This document shows, one piece after another, positions 6,681 through 13,209 of a stretch of 13,825 nucleotides of DNA (its first letter is position 1; every line of letters begins with the position of its first letter). The stretch is from positions 1 to 13,825 of the forward strand of contig RZYK01000033.1 of the NCBI GenBank assembly GCA_009930355.1, given 5' to 3'. The notes beneath the pieces are model-generated. The model ran no database searches and was not told where the DNA came from. It worked only from the letters and a program-made list of their open reading frames with translations. This DNA comes from Campylobacterota bacterium (GTDB taxonomy: Bacteria > Campylobacterota > Campylobacteria > Campylobacterales > Sulfurospirillaceae). The translations under genes and the position numbers were made by a program.

Positions 6681-7676
6681 TTAGCCGCCTAATTGAACAA
6701 TACGTGCAGATAAATCAAGAATTTGAACCATCAATGCGTTCTTTTCACCCTCATTCTCTGCTTTTGAGAGACGTGTCTGCAATACTTTCAAACGCTTTTT
6801 TAAGCTATCGACTAAACTGTCGCTCTCTTGCGTATTAGAAGCTTTGAGCTTAGAAAGACTCGAAGGCGCTAACGAGATACGTCCCTCCTCTTCAGGGCTA
6901 CTTTGTTGAAGCGTTGTTTGGCGTTGCATACTTAGTGGGGGCGTAATAGAAAAATCTAAATGAGACATCCAACCCGTTTTACCATCTTCAAAAAGCACCA
7001 CACTACTTTGTTTCAACTGTGCATTGAGTGTTTCATCGTTTTTATAGCTAAACGCAGACTCAACACTTTCAAGCAACAGTGCGCCTACCTTTGCCTCACT
7101 TAAGCTTATAAGTTTATCTTCTAGCGCACCCTTTTGCCAAATTTTAAGCTTTGAAAAAATTTCATCGTTAGCATCTATCCAGCCATTAGCATCCTCATCG
7201 TAAGCAGACAAATCCAAAAAGCCATCCCCACTTTGCGTTCCAAAAAGCTCACTGCCATCATCAATCAGCCCATTTTCATTACGATCCAACGCTAAAAATC
7301 CACTTCCTTGTGCCAATAAAGAAATTTCATCACTAATACCATCGCTGTTTAAGTCAAATTGAAATTTTTTCTCTTTATCCACATCCACAAGACCACCTTG
7401 CAGATTAATAACCAGAGGGTCAACCATCTGGGTAAGGCTTTGACGTATCTCAACACGGTAACTATCGTAGCGAGAAAGCTCTGTTTGCAAAGAAAGCGCA
7501 ATACTCTTGCCTTCTTGCGTTGTCACTTCACCTTGGGCTTTGAGTAACAAGCTCTCTGCTTCATCGACATGCAAACGTGTCTGCACCTCCTGTGCTGTAG
7601 TGCGAGAAAAGCTCACGCTACTTTCAGACGCTTCATGCGCAAAAGAGAGTGCTATGTTAGAGGTTGAAATACGCAT
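6681..7676 (-). CDS. EF-hand-like calcium-binding protein resembling a module of RTX-type exoproteins
   Basis: A 331-aa protein with three Asp/Asn-rich loops in succession (numbered from the preceding in-frame TTG as residue 1): DLNSDGISDEIS (109-120), LDRNENGLIDDGSELFG (131-147) and DEDANGWIDANDEIF (161-175). The spacing DxNxNGxID and the phrase NGLIDDGSELFG match a calcium-binding module usually embedded in very large RTX or adhesin-type secreted proteins; here it stands almost alone. No signal peptide is visible. The N-terminus (about 1-90) is polar, and the C-terminus (about 283-325) is a charged, coiled-coil-like helix. ATG at 7676 follows GGAG by 5 bases; a TTG one codon earlier is too close to the ribosome site. 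Possible roles are cytosolic calcium binding or export by an unseen route. The gene is monocistronic as far as can be seen. Confidence 0.68.
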   Translation of the reverse strand: MRISTSNIALSFAHEASESSVSFSRTTAQEVQTRLHVDEAESLLLKAQGEVTTQEGKSIALSLQTELSRYDSYRVEIRQSLTQMVDPLVINLQGGLVDVDKEKKFQFDLNSDGISDEISLLAQGSGFLALDRNENGLIDDGSELFGTQSGDGFLDLSAYDEDANGWIDANDEIFSKLKIWQKGALEDKLISLSEAKVGALLLESVESAFSYKNDETLNAQLKQSSVVLFEDGKTGWMSHLDFSITPPLSMQRQTTLQQSSPEEEGRISLAPSSLSKLKASNTQESDSLVDSLKKRLKVLQTRLSKAENEGEKNALMVQILDLSARIVQLGG

Positions 7677-7748
7677 CAAAACTCCTTTTCTATTTCACTA
7701 GAATCAATCCCAAAAACTATCTTCTAACGAAATAAAATCGGATATTTT

Positions 7749-8732
7749 CTAAATCAATTTATCAAATCCAATCATGCGTTTAAAATGCTCAATCACCATT
7801 GAAATCAACAAACATACTCCCAAAAGGACTAAGAAAATAAGCAGAGGACTGTAAAATCCATAGATAAAATCAGGAAAATAGTAGTAATAAATGAAAGTAT
7901 GAAATAAAAAAATATTAAAAGAGTGAACCCCTATAAATTCAAGAGCATATTTTATCCACGAGAAAAAGAGAGAAAGCTTAGTTGTCCACACAATAAGCAA
8001 AATTCCAAAAAAAGTATCAGCGCGTACACTATCAAAAAGCCATCCATTTTGCCGATACCATGCGACAAACACTGTAGCACCTAGGAGCATGAAAAAACCC
8101 CATATACCCTTGTTTTGAAACCTATTAAACAGTCGCACAAAACCATTGCGTTGCGAGAGAAAAATACCCACAGCAAACGGAAAAATCCAGTCATTCACCA
8201 AAGGAATGGGTACAAAAAGGATGAAGGCACACACCGCTAAAAACCACCAGCCAAAACGAGCTGTCAAAAAATGCATTAACGGGAAAATCGCATACAACAC
8301 AATAATAAGGCTCATAAACCACCATGTCGCATTATATCCATAGCCTACCCATGTGAACATCTGAAGCCCTAACATCTGAATCATAAAGCCCTCAAAAGAG
8401 TGTTCGCCGTACACACTCAGTAAACTTCTGCCCATAAACCATGCACCAAAAGGAACAAATAAAAGGGCAATCAACCAATAATTCATATAAAGCTTTAGCA
8501 AACGCCGTTTATAAAAAACGCCTAACTCCATCCCTCTTTTTTTAATCGACTCTGCCAAACCATAACCACTTAAGATGACATAAATGCCCACACACACCTT
8601 AGCTAAAAGCGCAGTTTGAAAGACCAACCACCCACTCTCAGGTTTCTCGTAAAAGAGATGATGCCACAAAATAAGCATCAACGCCATGCCCTTGCTCGCA
8701 TTGGTAATGGAAATATCAAATTTTTCTAACAC
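7749..8732 (-). CDS. Acyltransferase family 3 membrane protein (O-acetyltransferase-like)
   Basis: A 327-aa integral membrane protein with roughly ten hydrophobic helices. The N-terminus NASKGMALMLILWHHLFYE carries the His pair (H24/H25) that corresponds to the catalytic region of acyltransferase-3 proteins. The conserved GIYVILSGYGLA (about 49-60) and FYKRRLLKLYMNYW (73-86) follow, as in OafA/NodX-type enzymes. These move acetyl or other acyl groups onto cell-surface sugars, lipids or peptidoglycan from the cytoplasmic side. The start codon is GTG, preceded by AAAGG 8-9 bases upstream. No glycan-synthesis genes are in view, so the acceptor is unknown. The next gene downstream starts 73 bp later. 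Confidence 0.85.
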   Translation of the reverse strand: MLEKFDISITNASKGMALMLILWHHLFYEKPESGWLVFQTALLAKVCVGIYVILSGYGLAESIKKRGMELGVFYKRRLLKLYMNYWLIALLFVPFGAWFMGRSLLSVYGEHSFEGFMIQMLGLQMFTWVGYGYNATWWFMSLIIVLYAIFPLMHFLTARFGWWFLAVCAFILFVPIPLVNDWIFPFAVGIFLSQRNGFVRLFNRFQNKGIWGFFMLLGATVFVAWYRQNGWLFDSVRADTFFGILLIVWTTKLSLFFSWIKYALEFIGVHSFNIFLFHTFIYYYYFPDFIYGFYSPLLIFLVLLGVCLLISMVIEHFKRMIGFDKLI

Positions 8733-8787
8733 GATTATTGCCTTTAAAAAAATGATTGCCTATCTTACTTAAAAAATTCCGTTATGA

Positions 8788-8793
8788 TACAAT
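8788..8793 (+). promoter_or_regulatory. Putative -10 box (TACAAT) for the histidine kinase leader
   Basis: TATGATACAAT contains two overlapping -10-like hexamers (TATGAT at 8783 and TACAAT at 8788). A start near 8800 would give an untranslated leader of about 107 nt carrying two hairpins. No -35 box is evident. Confidence 0.45.
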
Positions 8794-8823
8794 TTTATCT
8801 CTAAATACCTTTTTTTAATAGAG

Positions 8824-8874
8824 TTCTTGCACCCTTGGTGCTTTTCCTTCTTGCAAAATGAGTTTTGCAAGAAG
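8824..8874 (+). promoter_or_regulatory. Leader with mutually exclusive hairpins before the histidine kinase
   Basis: Hairpin A is GCACC (8829-8833), loop CTT, GGTGC (8837-8841), followed by TTTT. Hairpin B is a perfect 12-bp stem, CTTCTTGCAAAA (8847-8858), loop TGAG, TTTTGCAAGAAG (8863-8874). The octamer TTCTTGCA occurs at 8824-8831 and again at 8848-8855, and both can pair with TGCAAGAA at 8866-8873, so a third stem is possible that excludes A and B. This is the architecture of an attenuator or switch, but no ligand class is recognised. Confidence 0.45.
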
Positions 8875-8906
8875 TCTAATAAATCCTTGAACAAAAAGAA
8901 GTCGTG

Positions 8907-9710
8907 ATGCACGTATCGTTTTTTGAAAATTTTTTACAGCAAATTCATCCACCGCTACTCTATTTTATTTTTACCATTACACTGCTTCTCATTTTTGCTA
9001 TTTTACTGTGGAATGTCCTGCTACGACGGAAAGTTGAAAGCGTTGTTAAACGCAATCTTGAAAATCAAAAAATCATGCTTCAACACTCTAAACAAGCAGA
9101 ACTTGGAGCACTCATTGGCAATATTTCACATCAATGGAGAGAACCGCTCTCAAATTTGAGTAGTATTAACCTCATGATGATGGCATATTTAGAACAAAAC
9201 CAAACGATTGACAAAGCGTTGTGGTATCAAAAACTCAAAAGCATTGAAAACACCCTTGATTTTATGTCACAAACCATGCAAAATTTTTTAGAGTTTTATA
9301 AACCATCCAGTCAATACTACACGTTTAATGTTTGTGAGTCCATTCATCAAACGCTGAGCATTATTGAAACGAACCTTTTAGCAAACAATGTTCATATAGA
9401 GCTTCAAGGAGATATGAACCTCGAACTTTATGGGATTAAAAATGAGTTTATGCAAGTTTGGATCAACATTATTAACAATGCAATGCATGCCTTTCACCCT
9501 GAACGTGTAGAAAAACGTAAAATTATCATTACAATCGATCCATTAAAGATTACTTTTTGTGACAATGCTAGAGGAAAAATTGTTGAAAATGACCTTTTAA
9601 AAGGAGTTGGTCTTTCTATGTGTCAACAAATTTTAGAAAAATACAATAAAAAGCTCTCATTTCGTAACACCAAAGAAGGAGTATGTGTCACCATTTTACT
9701 AAACACCTAA
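8907..9710 (+). CDS. Membrane histidine kinase with almost no sensor domain
   Basis: A 267-aa protein. One membrane helix (about residues 16-38) follows a 15-residue N-terminus, leaving no room for a periplasmic sensor. A helical linker leads to the H-box LGALIGNISHQWREPLSNLS with phospho-acceptor H75. The ATP-binding domain has the N-box FMQVWINIINNAMHAF (181-196), G1 CDNARGK (218-224; the usual DxGxG is DNARG) and G2 KGVGLSMCQQIL (232-243). It would autophosphorylate and pass phosphate to the convergent response regulator. ATG 8907, 5 bases after AAGAAG, is chosen over a GTG one codon earlier. Its stop lies inside the regulator gene (12-bp tail overlap). The signal may come from the membrane or from a partner such as the nearby CstA transporter; this is inference. 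Confidence 0.88.
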   Translation: MHVSFFENFLQQIHPPLLYFIFTITLLLIFAILLWNVLLRRKVESVVKRNLENQKIMLQHSKQAELGALIGNISHQWREPLSNLSSINLMMMAYLEQNQTIDKALWYQKLKSIENTLDFMSQTMQNFLEFYKPSSQYYTFNVCESIHQTLSIIETNLLANNVHIELQGDMNLELYGIKNEFMQVWINIINNAMHAFHPERVEKRKIIITIDPLKITFCDNARGKIVENDLLKGVGLSMCQQILEKYNKKLSFRNTKEGVCVTILLNT

Positions 9711-10373
9711 ACGATATCCCGCTTCTGAAACGGTTTGTACAAAATTTTTACCCACTTTTTTTCGAAAACGCATGATAAAATTTAAAAGAGCTTGATCGCT
9801 TACATCATCGAAATTCCAGAGGGCTTCGTAAATCATGGCTTTACTCACCACACGATTTTGATGTTCCAGTAAAAGTTCAACAAAGGCTGTCTCTTTTTTA
9901 TTTAAATCAATTTTATAGCCCTCATTGGTAAATAAAATCCGATTGTGTTTATCAAAGGCGTAACCATTTTTAAGCATGATATGATTATTCGCACTGAGCG
10001 TCATAGAAGAGCGATTAAGCGTATCAATCAGCTCTTTGTATTTTACAGGTTTGAGCAAATATGCGGTTAAATTAAGAGGAATCGCTCTAAGTAAAAGCTC
10101 CTCACTTTTATTGCCACTTAGAACAATAATTGGGATATGCATATTGGTCTGACGTACCGTTTCTATGAAGCTTAACGCATTTTCATTGTGTACTTTAATA
10201 TCAGAAATAATGATGTCTATTTTTTGTGTTTGCAATGTCTCATAGGCACGATCTAAGGTAGTACAATGAAAAATCTTATGCACAAAAAGCTCTAAAAGTG
10301 CCATAAAATTCTCTGCAAACTCTTCATTGTCTTCGAGAAAAAGGATATGTTTTTCTTTAAGGGTATACAGCAT
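9699..10373 (-). CDS. OmpR/PhoB-family response regulator
   Basis: A 224-aa protein. The receiver domain (1-120) has the acidic pocket E14/D15, phospho-acceptor D58 in IIISDIKV, S86 in IVLSG and K108 in LLKPVK. The C-terminal winged-helix domain (about 132-224) has the family features KKETAFVELLLEHQNRVVSKAMIYEALW and the final wing SEAGYRLGV. It should bind DNA as a tandem dimer on direct repeats spaced about 11 bp when phosphorylated. It is encoded opposite its likely kinase, with 3' ends overlapping by 12 bp, and divergent from cstA across 217 bp. That gap holds exactly this kind of repeat. The start has AAGAAGAG upstream. Confidence 0.92.
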   Translation of the reverse strand: MLYTLKEKHILFLEDNEEFAENFMALLELFVHKIFHCTTLDRAYETLQTQKIDIIISDIKVHNENALSFIETVRQTNMHIPIIVLSGNKSEELLLRAIPLNLTAYLLKPVKYKELIDTLNRSSMTLSANNHIMLKNGYAFDKHNRILFTNEGYKIDLNKKETAFVELLLEHQNRVVSKAMIYEALWNFDDVSDQALLNFIMRFRKKVGKNFVQTVSEAGYRLGV

Positions 10374-10396
10374 GACTCTCTTCTTTTTTTACGTGG

Positions 10397-10402
10397 ATTA
10401 TA
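10397..10402 (-). promoter_or_regulatory. -10 box (TATAAT) for the response regulator
   Basis: A perfect TATAAT on the minus strand, preceded by GGCT. It lies 23 nt from the regulator's start codon, so the 5' untranslated region would be about 15-17 nt. The TATATCTCAT repeat pair starts 39 bp upstream, a position suited to autoregulation. Confidence 0.6.
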
Positions 10403-10440
10403 AGCCATTTTAACTTTAAAATAGCCTCTATTCTCTCACA

Positions 10441-10461
10441 TATATCTCATCTATATCTCAT
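10441..10461. promoter_or_regulatory. Tandem 11-bp-spaced half-sites, regulator-proximal pair
   Basis: TATATCTCAT occurs at 10441-10450 and again at 10452-10461, exactly one helical turn apart. Read on the minus strand the unit is ATGAGATATA, containing the core TGAGAT. This matches the tandem-repeat recognition of OmpR/PhoB-type regulators and points toward the response-regulator gene. Confidence 0.6.
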
Positions 10462-10475
10462 TTTTAAGAAAATAG

Positions 10476-10493
10476 CTGTGATTTATCTGTGAT
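10476..10493 (+). promoter_or_regulatory. Tandem 11-bp-spaced half-sites overlapping the cstA -35 region
   Basis: CTGTGAT occurs at 10476-10482 and 10487-10493, 11 bp apart. The second copy ends 10 bp before the TATAAT at 10504, the spacing seen where a PhoB-type site replaces the -35 element. The core TGTGAT aligns with TGAGAT of the other pair (consensus TGWGAT), in opposite orientation. Confidence 0.62.
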
Positions 10494-10503
10494 AGATACG
10501 CCG

Positions 10504-10509
10504 TATAAT
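10504..10509 (+). promoter_or_regulatory. -10 box (TATAAT) for cstA
   Basis: A perfect TATAAT, giving an untranslated leader of about 75 nt before the cstA start. There is no -35 consensus; the CTGTGAT repeats occupy that position. The leader has a small GAGAG/CTCTC hairpin (10534-10548) of uncertain meaning. Confidence 0.65.
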
Positions 10510-10590
10510 TGAGAAAGTTTAGTAAAAAGTAGTGAGAGTACATCTCTCTTTTCTCTCTATTAAGCATTCATTTCCCCTAGGAGGATCAGT

Positions 10591-12054
10591 ATGATTACCT
10601 TTCTTTGCTCCCTCGTTATCCTTTTTTTAGGATACGCCATTTATGGTAAATTCGTTGAGAAAACATTTGGCATGGACCCTCACCGTCCTACGCCCGCTAT
10701 TACACAAGCAGACGGTGTTGATTTTGTTCCCATGGCAACGTGGAAAGTTTATCTTATCCAGTTTCTCAATATCGCAGGACTTGGACCCATCTTTGGACCA
10801 ATTATGGGTGCACTCTACGGGCCAGCTGCTTTTTTATGGATTGTTTTAGGTGCCATTTTTGCAGGTGGCGTGCATGATTATATGTCAGGTATGATGTCTG
10901 TGCGCAATAAAGGTAAAAGCATTGCAGAGTTAACAGGCGATTACCTAGGTGAGACAAGCCGTTATGCTATGCTGATTGTAAGCGTTGTGCTTCTTTTATT
11001 TGTAGGCGTTGTTTTTATTGTAGGACCTGCCGCACTTTTAGCTAACCTTACCTTTCAAACAGGCGGAGAAGGTGTTTTTGCAGGAACCATGTTTGCTGAT
11101 AAAACATTTTGGATTGTCTTGATTTTTGCCTACTACTTCATTTCAACGATTTTCCCTGTGGATAAAATTATTGGCCGTATTTATCCTTTCTTTGGTGGCG
11201 TTTTAATGTTTATGGCATTTGGTGTCGCTGGAGCTATGATGTACCATGGTCTTGCCATTCCAGAAATTACTGAAATGGGAAATTATGCTCACCCACAAGG
11301 TACACCTATTTGGCCCGCACTCTTTTTTACGATTAGTTGTGGCGCACTCAGTGGTTTTCATGCGACCCAATCTCCTCTTATGGCACGTACCATTAAAAAT
11401 GAAAATCTTGGTCGTAAAGTCTTTTACGGTGCGATGATTTCTGAAGCAGTCATTGCTATGATTTGGGCAGCGGTAGGCATGGCATTTTTTCCAAATGGCA
11501 TTGCGGGTCTGAGTGAAGTTCTTGCAAAGGGTGGACCTGGTTTAGTTGTCAATGAAGTAACCGTAGGTTATCTTGGCATTTTAGGTGGTTTGCTAGCGAT
11601 TTTAGGTGTTATCGTAGCCCCTATTACCTCAGGTGATACAGCGTTTCGTGCGATTCGTCTCACCATTGCGGATCGTTTTAACATTCCTCAAGCCAAAATC
11701 ACCAATCGCTTAACCATTTCTCTTCCAATTTTTATTGTTGCATTTTTTATTACACAAGTTGGATTTGCCGCCATTTGGAAATACTTTACATTTTCCAATC
11801 AAATGCTCTCCGCTTTTGCACTTTGGACGGCTACAGCGTATCTGATTAAAAATGGAAGAAATTTCTGGATTACAGCCCTGCCTGGAACGTTTATTACCGC
11901 TAGTTTGGTGGGATACCTCCTCACGGCTAAAGAGTTCCCATTTGGATTAAGTCACGATGTTGCGGTTAATAGTGGTTTTGCAACAGCGGCAGTCATTATG
12001 ATCTACCTCGTACGATTAGGTTTTACCTACAAACGTAAATTTGCAAATGCTTAA
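10591..12054 (+). CDS. cstA: Short CstA-type carbon-starvation transporter
   Basis: A 487-aa integral membrane protein with 12 or more hydrophobic segments. The signature of the CstA family is intact: YGKFVEKTFG near residue 20, then FLNIAGLGPIFGPIMGALYG (58-77), IFAGGVHDYMSGMMSVRNKG (89-108) and FHATQSPLMARTIKNE (256-271). Enteric and Campylobacter CstA proteins are about 700 aa, so this belongs to a shorter subgroup lacking much of the C-terminal part; it ends cleanly with no frameshift seen. Family members take up peptides or pyruvate on carbon limitation. A very strong ribosome site (AGGAGG, 6 nt before ATG) is present. Control by the divergent OmpR-type regulator is suggested by the repeats at 10476-10493. 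A hairpin terminator follows. The choice between peptide and pyruvate is open. Confidence 0.9.
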   Translation: MITFLCSLVILFLGYAIYGKFVEKTFGMDPHRPTPAITQADGVDFVPMATWKVYLIQFLNIAGLGPIFGPIMGALYGPAAFLWIVLGAIFAGGVHDYMSGMMSVRNKGKSIAELTGDYLGETSRYAMLIVSVVLLLFVGVVFIVGPAALLANLTFQTGGEGVFAGTMFADKTFWIVLIFAYYFISTIFPVDKIIGRIYPFFGGVLMFMAFGVAGAMMYHGLAIPEITEMGNYAHPQGTPIWPALFFTISCGALSGFHATQSPLMARTIKNENLGRKVFYGAMISEAVIAMIWAAVGMAFFPNGIAGLSEVLAKGGPGLVVNEVTVGYLGILGGLLAILGVIVAPITSGDTAFRAIRLTIADRFNIPQAKITNRLTISLPIFIVAFFITQVGFAAIWKYFTFSNQMLSAFALWTATAYLIKNGRNFWITALPGTFITASLVGYLLTAKEFPFGLSHDVAVNSGFATAAVIMIYLVRLGFTYKRKFANA

Positions 12055-12067
12055 TTTACACTCCCTA

Positions 12068-12093
12068 ACGCTACAAGAATCTTCTTGTAGCGT
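12068..12093 (+). terminator. Hairpin terminator after cstA
   Basis: ACGCTACAAGAA pairs perfectly with TTCTTGTAGCGT, giving a stem of 11-12 bp with a tiny loop, 14 nt after the cstA stop. Only a short T-run (CTTT) follows, and it is part of the next palindrome, so efficiency is uncertain. Confidence 0.65.
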
Positions 12094-12094
12094 C

Positions 12095-12106
12095 TTTACA
12101 TGTAAA
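12095..12106. repeat. TTTACATGTAAA palindrome, copy 5
   Basis: An exact copy, extended to a 16-bp palindrome at 12093-12108, directly abutting the cstA terminator stem and ending 8 nt before the bactofilin ATG. Its right arm supplies the AAAGAG that serves as ribosome site. Confidence 0.75.
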
Positions 12107-12114
12107 GAGACTCT

Positions 12115-12495
12115 ATGACCAGTTTTATTGCTTCACATACCTCTTTTCAGGGCATTATTCATACCCATGAACCTCTTAAAATTCAAGGTGTTGTTGAAGG
12201 TAAAATTTTGAGCGATAGCTCTGTTTGGATAGAATCCAAAGGCGTCATTAAGGGAGAAATTTATGCTAAAGAGGTTATTGTAGAGGGAAAATGTGAAGGA
12301 GAAATCATTTGTGAACACCTTATTCTGAAAGCATACAGTCATTTCAAAGGTGATGTTAAAAGCACACAACTTAGCATGGAAGCAAAAGCTCTGTTTGAGG
12401 GTAAACGTACTCTTTTAGTGCTTGATGACACCCCTGCCTCTAAAAAGCAACGAAAACCCATTGAGCCTTTTGATACCGAAAATGTATTACTTTAA
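12115..12495 (+). CDS. Bactofilin (polymer-forming cytoskeletal protein)
   Basis: A 126-aa protein with the repeating short strands of the bactofilin right-handed beta-helix. Strands around FQGIIHTHEPLKIQGVVEGKI, GVIKGEIYAKEVIVEGKCEGE and HFKGDVKSTQLSMEAKALFEG repeat Gly about every six residues (about 12-102). Short unstructured tails flank the core, as usual. Bactofilins polymerise without nucleotide at the inner membrane and organise peptidoglycan enzymes; the Helicobacter CcmA protein sets cell curvature. No peptidase or MreB-type partner is next to it, so its role in shape is inferred from the family only. Its ATG is 8 nt after a TTTACATGTAAA palindrome, and its 3' end overlaps thiE by 9 bp tail to tail. 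Confidence 0.9.
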   Translation: MTSFIASHTSFQGIIHTHEPLKIQGVVEGKILSDSSVWIESKGVIKGEIYAKEVIVEGKCEGEIICEHLILKAYSHFKGDVKSTQLSMEAKALFEGKRTLLVLDDTPASKKQRKPIEPFDTENVLL

Positions 12496-13116
12496 TTGCG
12501 TATAAAATGCTTCAATATTCTTCTCAATAGCATCTTCTTTATACACGGCACTAATTACCGAATACATCGCTAAATCATACGCATGCAATTGAAAAATATT
12601 TTCTTGATTAATCCCCCCAATCGCACAAATAGGTACTTTTAAATGCTTTTTGGCTTCTTCTAAAAAAGAAGGCTCTACGAGTTTAGAATGGGGTTTTGTG
12701 GGCGAAGGAAAAAACGAGCCAAACGCCACATAATCCGCACCTAATGCCTCATAGTGCAACGCTCTCTCAATATCGCCATAACACGAAACACCAATGATTT
12801 TATCTTTTCCTAAACACTTCCTTGCCTCTTCATAACCAACATCATCCATCCCTACATGTAAACCATCAGCGTTCATCTCGTATGCCACATCTAGCCTATC
12901 ATCCACAATAAAAAGAGCCTCATAATAATCACACAAGGCTTGAAGTCTAATGCAATCTCTAAGCGCTTCTTCCTCATTAGCATTTTTATTGCGGTACTGG
13001 AGAATGCGCACGCCACTTTTAAGCACACGCTCTATCTGTTCTAGCAATGTTTCATTAGGAGTTAAAAATTCATCACTCAGAACATAAAGTCCTTGAAGGA
13101 GAGATCTATCTAGCAT
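12487..13116 (-). CDS. thiE: Thiamine-phosphate synthase
   Basis: A 209-aa TIM-barrel protein that joins hydroxymethylpyrimidine diphosphate and thiazole phosphate to make thiamine phosphate. Motifs in order are YVLSD (11-15), QYRNK (40-44, diphosphate-binding region), VDDRLDVA (71-78, metal and substrate site, usually NDD/NDR), ADGLHVGMDD (83-92), IIGVSCY (107-113), YVAFGSFFPSPTK (129-141, thiazole-phosphate region), AIGGI (165-169) and the phosphate loop SVISAV (186-191). Substitution of the usual Asn by Val before DD is mildly unusual. Length is normal. GAGG lies 5 bases before the ATG. No thiamine-pyrophosphate riboswitch is apparent in the 93 bp upstream, and no other thi genes are in view. 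Confidence 0.93.
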   Translation of the reverse strand: MLDRSLLQGLYVLSDEFLTPNETLLEQIERVLKSGVRILQYRNKNANEEEALRDCIRLQALCDYYEALFIVDDRLDVAYEMNADGLHVGMDDVGYEEARKCLGKDKIIGVSCYGDIERALHYEALGADYVAFGSFFPSPTKPHSKLVEPSFLEEAKKHLKVPICAIGGINQENIFQLHAYDLAMYSVISAVYKEDAIEKNIEAFYTQLK

Positions 13117-13163
13117 AAAAACCTCACGTTATTTTTTAGGGTGATTGTACAAACTCGAAGCTT

Positions 13164-13197
13164 AAAATGCCTAAGCAATAGCGTACTGCTTAGGCAT
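13164..13197 (-). terminator. Rho-independent terminator of the chemoreceptor gene
   Basis: On the minus strand ATGCCTAAGCA pairs with TGCTTAGGCAT (11 bp, 9-nt loop) and is followed by TTTTAAG. It begins 12 nt past the chemoreceptor stop and separates that gene from thiE. Confidence 0.75.
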
Positions 13198-13209
13198 CTA
13201 AAAGAACCT

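Noticed and set aside
8858..8890. A 10-codon ORF with its ATG in the loop of the kinase leader hairpin
   Set aside because: No Shine-Dalgarno is visible, and the length is well within chance.
12853..12863. TACATGTAAAC within thiE
   Set aside because: Only the inner 8 bp are symmetrical, and the bases encode the conserved HVG motif, so coding constraint explains them.
13117..13209. Possible TPP riboswitch upstream of thiE
   Set aside because: The only strong structure is the chemoreceptor terminator hairpin; no thi-box-like conserved sequence is visible.
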